A stretch of DNA of 64,000 nt from Pseudaeromonas aegiceratis (GTDB lineage: Bacteria > Pseudomonadota > Gammaproteobacteria > Enterobacterales > Aeromonadaceae). The notes beneath the pieces were generated by a model. It saw only the letters and a list, made by a program, of their open reading frames with translations. It did no database searches and was not told the DNA's origin. Within the stretch, counting starts at the first letter, position 1, and each line of letters begins with the position of its first letter. The translations under genes were made by a program, and so were the position numbers. This document shows, one piece after another, positions 56,889 through 64,000 of the stretch. The stretch is from the NCBI RefSeq assembly GCF_046254905.1, contig NZ_CP158016.1, positions 248,001 to 312,000 on the forward strand, in the 5' to 3' direction.

Positions 56889-57676
56889 TGGCCCTCTGGC
56901 AGCTGCCGGCAGCCGAGCTGCTGGCCGGCTGGTTCAGCCAGTGGTGGTGGCCCTTCGTGCGCTTCACCGCCGCCTTCTGGGCCATGCCCCTGCTGGGTGA
57001 CTACCGGGTCACAGTGCGGCTGCGCCTGGTGCTGGGCTTCCTGCTGGCCCTGCTGGTGGCGCCCATGCTGCAGGGCCAGCTGCCGCCGGTGGATCCCCTG
57101 TCCCCCGCCACCTTGCTGTTGAGCCTGGGGCAGATACTGTTCGGTCTGCTGTTCGGCTTCGGCGTCCAGTGCCTGTTCTGGCTGCTGGGGCTCACCGGCC
57201 ACGTTCTGGCCCAGCAGATGGGCCTGGCCATGGCGGTGGTGAACGATCCCCTGCACGGCGGCAACGCTCCCGTGGTGGGGGAGCTGATGACCCTGCTGTG
57301 CGGCCTGCTGTTTTTGACCCTGAACGGCCACCTGGTGGCGCTGGATCTGCTGGTGGACAGCCTGCGGCGCTGGCCACCGGGCAGCAGTCTCTATGATCTG
57401 GACTTGAGCCAGATCTGGCACCTGGTGGCCTGGTGTTTCAGTGGCGCTCTGGCTCTGGCCTTCCCGGCCATGGTGGCCATGCTGCTGGTGAACCTGGCCT
57501 TCGGGGTGATGAACCGTACCGCCCCGGCCTTCAATATCTTCTCTCTGGGTTTCCCCCTGAGCATGCTGGTGGGGCTGTTTGCCCTGCTGCTGACCTTAAG
57601 CGGTGTGCCGGGTCGCTACATGGAACTGGTGGAGAACCTGTTTGACGGCCTGAACCGGCTGATGGGGAGCGCCTGA
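56888..57676 (+). CDS. fliR: Lateral flagellar export gate FliR
   Basis: 262 residues, several membrane helices, with FVRFTAAFWAMPLLGDYRVT and MNRTAPAFNIFSLGFPLSML, characteristic of FliR. With FliP and FliQ it forms the export pore. It shares one base with flhB. Confidence 0.92.
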   Translation: MALWQLPAAELLAGWFSQWWWPFVRFTAAFWAMPLLGDYRVTVRLRLVLGFLLALLVAPMLQGQLPPVDPLSPATLLLSLGQILFGLLFGFGVQCLFWLLGLTGHVLAQQMGLAMAVVNDPLHGGNAPVVGELMTLLCGLLFLTLNGHLVALDLLVDSLRRWPPGSSLYDLDLSQIWHLVAWCFSGALALAFPAMVAMLLVNLAFGVMNRTAPAFNIFSLGFPLSMLVGLFALLLTLSGVPGRYMELVENLFDGLNRLMGSA

Positions 57677-58803
57677 TGGCGGACGCCCAGGACCGCAGCG
57701 AAGCGGCCACACCCCGCCGCCTGAGACAGGCCCGCCGCAAGGGCCAGGTGGCCCGTTCCCGGGAGCTGGTGAGCGCCGGCCTGCTGCTCATCGGCAGCCT
57801 GGCTCTCAAGGTGTGGGCGGCGGCGTTCGGCAACTTCTTTGCCCAGCAGATGCGCTACCAGTTCAATCTGGACTTTCTGCAGGCCCGTACCCCCTGGCTG
57901 ATGGTCAGCCGCCTGGGGGAGGCGCTGCTGGCCATGGTGGGGCTGTTGCTGCCGCCCTTCGCCCTGCTGGGACTGACCCTGGTGCTGCTGGGCATGCTGC
58001 CCGGCGGCCCCGTGCTGGTGTGGGACAATCTGATACCCAAGCCCAACCGTTTTAACCCGCTGGCGGGGCTGGGGCGCATGGTCTCCGGCCGCAACCTGGC
58101 GGAGGCGGGCAAGGCCCTGCTCAAGGTGCTGCTGGTGGGCACCGCCCTCTGGCTGCTGCTGCGGCAGAACAGCACCACCCTGGTGAGCCTGAGTCGGGCG
58201 CCCTTCGCAGAGGCCCTGGAGCAGGGGCTGCAGATATTGTCGGGGGCCTGGTTGTGCATGGGGCTGATCCTGGCCTTTATCGCTCTGATCGACGTGCCGC
58301 TGCAGCAGTGGCAGTTGCTCAAGGGCTTGCGGATGAGCAAGCAGGAGATCAAGGAGGAGCGGCAGAACGTCGAGGGCCGCCCTGAGGTGAAGATGCGGCT
58401 GCGGCGCATGCAGGTGATGCTGTCCCGCGCCCAGCTGAAACGGCGGCTGCCCCAGGCGGACGTGGTGCTGGTGAACCCCACCCACTATGCGGTGGCGGTG
58501 CGCTATGACCAGCGCAAGGCCCAGGCGCCCTATGTGGTGGCCAAGGGGGTGGACGAGATGGCCCTGCGGATCCGCGAGCTGGCCGGTGAGCTGGACAAGC
58601 CTGTGCTGGCTCTGCCGGAGCTGGCGCGTGCCGTCTATCACAGCACCCGGGTGGATCAGGAGATCCCAGCGTCCTTGTATAACGCCGTGGCCCAGGTGCT
58701 CAACCATGTGTTGCAGCTCAAGGCCTATCGCCAGGGGCGGGGCAAGCCGCCGCGTCCCCTGGCCAATCTGCCGATCCCGGTACAATTGTCGCAAAAGAGG
58801 TAA
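57676..58803 (+). CDS. flhB: Lateral flagellar export switch FlhB
   Basis: 375 residues: four membrane helices and the cytoplasmic domain with the self-cleavage motif NPTH (267-270) in VVLVNPTHYAVAVRYD. DRSEAATPRRLRQARRKGQV at the N-terminus is the family signature. Cleavage and LafE (FliK-like) switch export from hook to filament proteins. Confidence 0.95.
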   Translation: MADAQDRSEAATPRRLRQARRKGQVARSRELVSAGLLLIGSLALKVWAAAFGNFFAQQMRYQFNLDFLQARTPWLMVSRLGEALLAMVGLLLPPFALLGLTLVLLGMLPGGPVLVWDNLIPKPNRFNPLAGLGRMVSGRNLAEAGKALLKVLLVGTALWLLLRQNSTTLVSLSRAPFAEALEQGLQILSGAWLCMGLILAFIALIDVPLQQWQLLKGLRMSKQEIKEERQNVEGRPEVKMRLRRMQVMLSRAQLKRRLPQADVVLVNPTHYAVAVRYDQRKAQAPYVVAKGVDEMALRIRELAGELDKPVLALPELARAVYHSTRVDQEIPASLYNAVAQVLNHVLQLKAYRQGRGKPPRPLANLPIPVQLSQKR

Positions 58804-58806
58804 CGC

Positions 58807-60882
58807 GTGAACTGGCGTAGTCTGACCAAGTCCTATACCGGGGTGCCGCTGCTGTTGCTGGCGGTGCTGGCCATGGTGATATTGCCGCTGCCCGCCTGGC
58901 TGCTGGATACCCTGTTTACCTTCAACATAGTGCTGGCGCTGCTGGTGCTGCTGGTGTCGGTCTCCGCCCGCCGGCCGTTGGACTTCTCCCTGTTCCCCAC
59001 GGTACTGCTCATCGCCACCCTGATGCGCCTCTCCTTGAACGTGGCCTCCACCCGGGTGGTGCTGCTGCACGGTCAGAACGGCGCCGACGCCGCGGGTAAG
59101 GTGATCCAGTCCTTCGGCGAGGTGGTGATCGGCGGCAACTACGTGGTGGGCCTGGTGGTGTTCGTCATCCTGATGGTGATCAACTTCGTGGTCATCACCA
59201 AGGGGGGCGAGCGGATCTCCGAGGTGTCCGCCCGTTTCACCCTGGACGCCATGCCCGGCAAGCAGATGGCCATCGACGCCGACCTCAACGCCGGCCTGCT
59301 GGATCAGAAGGGCGCCAAGCAGCGGCGGCAGGAGATCGCCCGGGAGGCGGACTTCTACGGCGCCATGGATGGGGCCTCCAAGTTCGTTCGTGGTGACGCC
59401 ATCGCCGGCCTGCTGGTGTTGCTCATCAACCTGGTGGGGGGGCTGTGCATCGGTATCTTCCAGCACGACATGAGCGCCGCCGACGCCTTCCAACGCTACG
59501 CCCTGCTCACCATAGGGGACGGTCTGGTGGCCCAGATCCCCTCCCTGCTGATGTCCACCGCCGCCGCCATCATAGTCACCCGGGTCAACGACGAAGGGGA
59601 GATGAGCGATCTGGTGGGTCGGCAGCTGCTGGCCTCCCCGCGGGTCATGGTCACCGCCGCCGGTGTCATGCTGGTGCTGGGCTTGGTGCCCGGCATGCCC
59701 ACCTTCGCCTTCCTGGCCTTCGCCGCCGTGCTGGGCTACGCCGCCTGGCGCGCCCAGCAGCAGGACAGCGCCCGCCAGGCCCTGGAGCAGGCGGAAGCCC
59801 TGGTGGAGAGCAAGAGCGAGCCGGCCCGGGAGCAGCTGGAGTGGCGGGATCTGCCCTTCGTGGATGCCGTGGTGGTGGATCTGGGCTATCGCCTGGTGAA
59901 GCTGGCGGATCAGAACAAGGGGGCCGAGTTGCTGCAGCGGGTGCGGGGCATCCGCAAGACGCTGTCGGAACAGTTCGGCTTCCTGATGCCGGAGATCCGG
60001 GTCAAGGACAACCTGCACCTCAAGCCGGAGCAGTACCAGATCCGCCTGGCCGGGGTGCCGGTGGCCCAGGGGCGCATCGAGCCGGAGCGGCTGATGGCCA
60101 TCAGCAGCGGTGAGGTGTATGGCAAGCTGGACGGCATTCTGACCCGGGATCCCGCCTACGACATGGAGGCGGTGTGGATACTGCCAGAGACGCGGGCCAA
60201 GGCCCTCAACATGGGCTATTCGGTGATCGAGCCAGCCTCGGTGATCGCCACCCACGCCAGCAAGGTGATGCGGGAGAATCTGGAGGAGCTGCTGGGGCTG
60301 GACGAGGTGACCCGCTGGCACGAGCGGCTGGCGGCTCAAGCGCCCAAGCTGTCGGAGTCCCTGATGGCGGCCTTGACCCCCATGCAGCAGCTGAGAGTGC
60401 TGCGCACCCTGCTGCGGGAGCAGATCAGCCTGCTGGATATTCGTGCCATCGCCACCAGCCTGCTGGACAGCAGCGAACACAGCAAGGATCCCATCGTCCT
60501 GGCGGCGGATGTGCGCTGTGTGCTGCGGCGGGCCCTGCTGCGGCAACTGATGGGCGAGCGCAGCAAGCTGGCGGCCTTCACCCTGGAGGAGCGGCTGGAG
60601 CAGACCCTGTTGGGGGCCCTGCGCCAGGCCCAGCAGCAGGGCAAGGTGGCCCTGGATGCCATCCCCATCGAGCCCCACCTGCTGGCCCAGCTGCAGCAGC
60701 GCATGCCGTCGGTGCTGGAGCAGATGCAGCGTGGCGGCCAGGTGCCCGTGCTGGTGGTGATGCCGCAATTGCGTCCCCTGATGGCCCGTTACGCCCGCAC
60801 ATTCGCCAAGGGACTGCATGTTCTCTCCTATAACGAGGTGGGGGACGCTGTTCAGATGGATGTCATTGGGTCAATGGGTTAA
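58807..60882 (+). CDS. flhA: Lateral flagellar export gate FlhA
   Basis: 691 residues. Eight N-terminal membrane helices with the FHIPEP-region KFVRGDAIAGLLVLLINLVG and the motif RPLDFSLFPTVLLIATLMRL, then the cytoplasmic nonamer-ring domain (EIRVKDNLHLKPEQYQIRLA; HASKVMRENLEELLGLDEVT). Full length. The start is GTG at 58807 after GAGGTAAC. Last gene of the fliM operon. Confidence 0.95.
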   Translation: MNWRSLTKSYTGVPLLLLAVLAMVILPLPAWLLDTLFTFNIVLALLVLLVSVSARRPLDFSLFPTVLLIATLMRLSLNVASTRVVLLHGQNGADAAGKVIQSFGEVVIGGNYVVGLVVFVILMVINFVVITKGGERISEVSARFTLDAMPGKQMAIDADLNAGLLDQKGAKQRRQEIAREADFYGAMDGASKFVRGDAIAGLLVLLINLVGGLCIGIFQHDMSAADAFQRYALLTIGDGLVAQIPSLLMSTAAAIIVTRVNDEGEMSDLVGRQLLASPRVMVTAAGVMLVLGLVPGMPTFAFLAFAAVLGYAAWRAQQQDSARQALEQAEALVESKSEPAREQLEWRDLPFVDAVVVDLGYRLVKLADQNKGAELLQRVRGIRKTLSEQFGFLMPEIRVKDNLHLKPEQYQIRLAGVPVAQGRIEPERLMAISSGEVYGKLDGILTRDPAYDMEAVWILPETRAKALNMGYSVIEPASVIATHASKVMRENLEELLGLDEVTRWHERLAAQAPKLSESLMAALTPMQQLRVLRTLLREQISLLDIRAIATSLLDSSEHSKDPIVLAADVRCVLRRALLRQLMGERSKLAAFTLEERLEQTLLGALRQAQQQGKVALDAIPIEPHLLAQLQQRMPSVLEQMQRGGQVPVLVVMPQLRPLMARYARTFAKGLHVLSYNEVGDAVQMDVIGSMG

Positions 60883-61122
60883 TGCAAAATAAATGCAGGA
60901 ATAGACTAACCTGCGCCTAAATAAACAGGTTGCACGTAAAAAACCGTAAATAAGATGATCTTTGTTGATGTATTTCCGAGCTGTGATAGATTTGGTGGCT
61001 CCATCTGGCTAGTTGACTTTGTGCGACATAAAGCAATAAGCAGTCAGGTGTGGAGAGCGTGACACCCATCCCTAGCTGAATCAATTCTAGAGCCATCTAG
61101 AACCAGCCGCCTGGGTTACTTG
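60883..61122. other. Intergenic region between flhA and the riboswitch
   Basis: No gene. AACCTG and CAGGTT (60908-60933) form a weak hairpin that may end the flhA transcript. The promoter for the riboswitch-lafK transcript should lie at about 60950-61100. Confidence 0.5.
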
Positions 61123-61203
61123 AAAAAGGCAAACTGCACCGAAAGGGCAGGACGCAAAGCCTCCGGTCTAATACTCAAGTGAGTCAAGATAGCGGGGTTG
61201 CCA
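61123..61203 (+). ncRNA. Cyclic di-GMP-I (GEMM) riboswitch upstream of lafK
   Basis: The core matches the GEMM-I aptamer in order: GGCAAAC (61128), a stem CTGC...GCAG capped by a GAAA tetraloop (61134-61150), GACGCAAAGCCTCCGGTCTA (61151-61170) with the ligand-binding region, a second stem ACTC-AAGT-GAGT (61173-61184), and TAGCGGGGTTGCC (61190-61202). All invariant blocks are present. It senses c-di-GMP in the leader of the next gene, lafK, the master regulator of lateral flagella. An expression platform probably lies in 61204-61345, where a GATGCGG/CCGCATC hairpin and a CGTTTTT/AAAAACG hairpin can form. Confidence 0.92.
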
Positions 61204-61358
61204 AATAGCATGGCTGACTGGTTTTAAATAACCACCGGCGAGAATGTGACTTTCGTTTTTTATTAAAAACGGATGCGGATTTGTTCGCCTAAAAAAACCG
61301 CATCGGGCCTTACAACGGAATAAAAATAAGCAACAGAGTGCTTGGAAAGGGGTAGTAG

Positions 61359-62756
61359 ATGATGAGTGGGGATATCTCTGGCGATCTCGATGCCGAGCGG
61401 CGTTCCCTGGTGTGGCTGACGCCGGATAAGGGGCGACAGCCAGACTGGGAGGCGACGCTGCGGCAGGCCGGCTGGCAACTCAGCTGGGCTGCGCAGCCGG
61501 AGGATCTGCCCGCCCGTTGTGCCGACATCATACTGATCAGCGCGCCGGACGAGGCCCAGGCCCTGGCCTGGGTACAGCAGTGTCGTCAGCGTTGTCCCGA
61601 TAGCCTGCAGCTGGTGCTGGTGGCGGCCCAGCAGAACCGGCTGGCCGGCGAAGCCCTGCGCCAGGGAGCCATGGACTATCTGCATCATCCCTGTTCACAG
61701 CAGCAGCTGTTGCGGGCCCTGGATGACCTGCTGAGCCTGCTCACCCCCCAACCGGACATGGTGGTCTGCTCCCATGCTGCTCGTCAGGTGCTGCAGCTGG
61801 CTCGTCGCGCCGCCCATGCCGACGCCTCCGTGCTCATCTCCGGCGAGTCCGGCACCGGCAAGGAGTGCCTGGCCCGCTTCATTCATCGCCACTCTAGCCG
61901 GGCCAACGGCCCCTATGTGGCGGTCAACTGTGCCGCCATCCCGGAAAACATGCTGGAGGCCCTGCTGTTCGGCGTCGCCAAGGGGGCCTACACGGGGGCC
62001 ACCCAGAGCCAGGCCGGCAAGTTCGAGCTGGCCCAGGGCGGCACCCTGCTGCTGGACGAGATCGGCGAGCTGCCCCTTGTGCTGCAATCCAAGCTGCTGC
62101 GAGTACTGCAGGAGCGGGAGGTGGAGCGGTTGGGCAGCCATCAGCGCATCCCGCTGGACGTGCGCATCATAGCCGCCAGCAACCGGGATCTGCGCAACAT
62201 GGTGGAGCAGGGCCGCTTCCGCCAGGACCTCTTCTACCGGCTGGACGTGTTGCCCCTGCAGTGGCCGGCGCTGCGGGAGCGCCCCGCCGATATTCTGCCG
62301 TTGGCCCAGCACTTTCTCAGCCGCTACGCCCCTGAGCCGGGCTATCGCATCGGCATGGCTGCGGCCCAGCAGCTGCTGGCCTATCCCTGGCCGGGCAATG
62401 TGCGGGAGCTTGAGAACGTCATCCGCCGCGCCTTGATCCTGAGCCGTGGCCTGACCCTGCACCCCGAGGAGCTGCAGCTGCCCATGCCCGCCAGCGTGGC
62501 GGTACCGGCGGCCGTCTCCCTGGTGGAGGTGCCCCTGGCGCCCCTGGCGCCGCGGGAGGCCGAGGCCCCCGCGCCCAGCCTCCATGCCAGCAAGCGCCTG
62601 GCCGAGTTCCAGTGCGTGCTGGAGACCCTCAAGCGTTTCAAGGGCCACAGAACCCGCACCGCCGAGGCCCTGGGCATGACCACCCGGGCCCTGCGCTACA
62701 AGCTGGCGGCCATGCGGGATCAGGGTATCGACATCGATCAATTGGTCTGTATCTGA
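61359..62756 (+). CDS. lafK: Sigma-54-dependent lateral flagellar master regulator LafK
   Basis: 465 residues. The N-terminal 130 residues look like a degenerate receiver (DIILISAPDEAQ) without a clear phosphoacceptor. The AAA+ domain has Walker A GESGTGKE (162-169), GAYTGA (209-214) for sigma-54 contact and Walker B LLLDEIGE (230-237). A Fis-type HTH ends the protein (HRTRTAEALGMTTRALRYKL). LafK activates early laf operons with RpoN. The gene is placed after the c-di-GMP riboswitch, so its expression should respond to that second messenger. Confidence 0.93.
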   Translation: MMSGDISGDLDAERRSLVWLTPDKGRQPDWEATLRQAGWQLSWAAQPEDLPARCADIILISAPDEAQALAWVQQCRQRCPDSLQLVLVAAQQNRLAGEALRQGAMDYLHHPCSQQQLLRALDDLLSLLTPQPDMVVCSHAARQVLQLARRAAHADASVLISGESGTGKECLARFIHRHSSRANGPYVAVNCAAIPENMLEALLFGVAKGAYTGATQSQAGKFELAQGGTLLLDEIGELPLVLQSKLLRVLQEREVERLGSHQRIPLDVRIIAASNRDLRNMVEQGRFRQDLFYRLDVLPLQWPALRERPADILPLAQHFLSRYAPEPGYRIGMAAAQQLLAYPWPGNVRELENVIRRALILSRGLTLHPEELQLPMPASVAVPAAVSLVEVPLAPLAPREAEAPAPSLHASKRLAEFQCVLETLKRFKGHRTRTAEALGMTTRALRYKLAAMRDQGIDIDQLVCI

Positions 62757-62781
62757 CGGACATAACAACAAGGAGCATGCC

Positions 62782-63120
62782 ATGAGCATCGAAGCGGTGA
62801 CGGCGGGAAATGAGCTGATGCAACAGATGCGGGTGTTGGCGGCGGAGGCGGCCAGCATTGCACCGGCCGCACCGGAGCCGGCTCTGGGGGGCGGCGTCCC
62901 GGCGGATTTCGCCAGCTATATGCAGGCCAGCATCCAGGGGGTCAACGCCCAGCAACTGGATGCCAGCGCGCGCATGCAGGCGGTGGAGGCCGGTGAGAGT
63001 ACGGATCTGGTGGGCACCATGATCAGCAGCCAGAAGGCCAGCCTGAGCTTCTCGGCCCTGGTGCAGGTGCGCAACAAGCTGATGAGCGGCCTGGACGACA
63101 TCATGGACATGGCGCTGTAG
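62782..63120 (+). CDS. fliE: Lateral flagellar FliE
   Basis: 112 residues; the C-terminal MISSQKASLSFSALVQVRNK and LMSGLDDIMDMAL are characteristic of FliE, the MS-ring to rod junction. AAGGAGC precedes the start. Confidence 0.93.
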   Translation: MSIEAVTAGNELMQQMRVLAAEAASIAPAAPEPALGGGVPADFASYMQASIQGVNAQQLDASARMQAVEAGESTDLVGTMISSQKASLSFSALVQVRNKLMSGLDDIMDMAL

Positions 63121-63130
63121 GACGGGATAG

Positions 63131-64000
63131 ATGAATCAGAAGACCAAGCGACGGGCCCTGGATGAGCGGGCCGGTCAGGCCAAGGCCGCGGTAGGCAGCC
63201 TGTTGGCCCAGTGGCGCAGCCAGTCCCGGGACAACCGTTCCGTGCTGGTCATCGCCCTGCTGGCAGCCCTGGTGGCGGCCAGCATAGTGGTGATCCTGTG
63301 GACCGCCGGCCAGAGCTATGTGCCCCTATATGGGCGGCAGGAGATGTACGATACCGCCAACATCCTCGAGCTGCTGGAGAAGGATCAGGTGCCCTTCAAG
63401 CTGGACGTGGCCAGCGGTCAGGTGCTGGTGCCCGAGAGCCAGCTGGCCCAGGTGCGCATCCGTCTGGCGGCCCATGGCGTGCGGGCCGCCATGCCCGCCG
63501 GCATGGAGGGGCTCGAAGGCAAGGTGGGGCTGGGCACCAGCGAGTTCATGGAGACCATGCGCTACCGCAACGCCCTGGAGGGCGAGCTGGCCCGCACCAT
63601 CATAGGGTTGGATGGGGTGCGCAGCGCCCGGGTCCACCTGGCCATCCCCAAACGCACCCTGTTTGTCGGCCGGGAGGAGGAGAAGCCCTCCGCCTCCGTG
63701 ATGCTGGATCTGGCCGCCGGCGCCGAGCTGGAGCCGGGGCAGGTGGAGGCCATCCTCAACCTGGTGGCAGGCAGCGTCAGCGGCATGAAGCCGGACGCGG
63801 TGACCGTAGTGGATCAGGCCGGCCGCCTGCTGAGCGCCCAGCTGCGCCAGGGGGAGAGCGGTCATTTGAGCGTGCAGCAGATCGACTATGTGCGCCGGCT
63901 GGAGGACTACATCCGCCAGCGGGCCGCCGACATGCTCTACCCCATGCTGGGCAGCGACAACTTCCGCATCCAGGTGGCGGCGGACGTGGACTTCAACAAG
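63131..64000 (+). CDS. fliF: Lateral flagellar MS-ring protein FliF (5' part)
   Basis: An open frame from ATG 63131 runs off the right edge (290 residues seen). An N-terminal membrane helix (about 40-60, LVIALLAALVAASIVVILW) is followed by YVPLYGRQEMYDTANILELL and the ring-building motif IIGLDGVRSARVHLAIPKRT, both typical of FliF. It is preceded by fliE with an 10-bp gap. Confidence 0.93.
   Translation, partial: MNQKTKRRALDERAGQAKAAVGSLLAQWRSQSRDNRSVLVIALLAALVAASIVVILWTAGQSYVPLYGRQEMYDTANILELLEKDQVPFKLDVASGQVLVPESQLAQVRIRLAAHGVRAAMPAGMEGLEGKVGLGTSEFMETMRYRNALEGELARTIIGLDGVRSARVHLAIPKRTLFVGREEEKPSASVMLDLAAGAELEPGQVEAILNLVAGSVSGMKPDAVTVVDQAGRLLSAQLRQGESGHLSVQQIDYVRRLEDYIRQRAADMLYPMLGSDNFRIQVAADVDFNK

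Noticed and set aside
57616..60819. A 1,067-codon open frame antisense to flhB and flhA
   Set aside because: Extremely Gln/His/Leu-rich translation of the complementary strand of G+C-rich genes; flhB and flhA on the other strand are certain.

Overview
The window is chromosomal DNA from a Gram-negative gammaproteobacterium. The 16S gene, the G+C-rich coding sequence and a complete lateral-flagellum (laf) gene set ordered much as in Aeromonas and Vibrio point to Aeromonadales, probably an Aeromonas/Oceanimonas-like genus. The genus is an inference; no database was searched.

Layout. (1) 1-2.5 kb: 3' end of a BtuB-like TonB-dependent receptor, glutamate racemase murI, and an opposing membrane-anchored RRM protein. 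(2) 2.7-8.3 kb: a full rrn operon with tandem promoters P1/P2, 16S, tRNA-Ile, tRNA-Ala, 23S, 5S, tRNA-Asp and a strong terminator. (3) 8.2-40.7 kb: a genomic island of about 32.5 kb inserted at the 3' end of tRNA-Asp. It is bounded by direct repeats of about 93 bp that carry the tRNA 3' part and the rrn terminator, and both ends carry clusters of CGTGACC repeats. (4) 40.7-43 kb: a zinc-ribbon NUDIX hydrolase and a frameshifted TPR glycosyltransferase. (5) 43.1-51.1 kb: lateral flagellin, cap, chaperones, hook-length protein, FliL, sigma-28, motor genes and a PilZ protein (lafA-lafU). (6) 51.1-54.4 kb: a lytic transglycosylase, a small membrane protein and a plasmid-type actin ParM with its partner gene. 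(7) 54.6-64 kb: the lateral flagellar C-ring and export genes (fliMNPQR-flhBA), a cyclic-di-GMP-I riboswitch, the sigma-54 regulator lafK, fliE and the start of fliF.

The island is a defence and stability island. From left to right it holds a two-gene module (an unknown acidic protein plus a SNF2/RapA-type helicase), degenerate type I-F CRISPR-like repeats around a 22-bp tandem repeat, a complete Wadjet (JetCBAD) anti-plasmid system, an xis/frameshifted integrase/TraI_2 remnant, a series of orphan antitoxin or XRE regulators, a secreted GlyGly-CTERM serine protease, a three-gene operon with two unusually large tyrosine recombinases, a hipBA module, a 42-bp minisatellite and a HicB-like antitoxin. 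No intact ordinary integrase lies next to either end, so the island is probably composite and the large recombinase operon is the best candidate mover.

The most interesting items are the unassigned acidic-protein/SNF2 pair, the oversized recombinase operon in which one partner lacks the expected catalytic tyrosine, the I-F-like repeats without cas genes, the c-di-GMP riboswitch ahead of lafK together with a PilZ gene in the laf operon, and the ParM-type actin lodged between two blocks of lateral flagellar genes.
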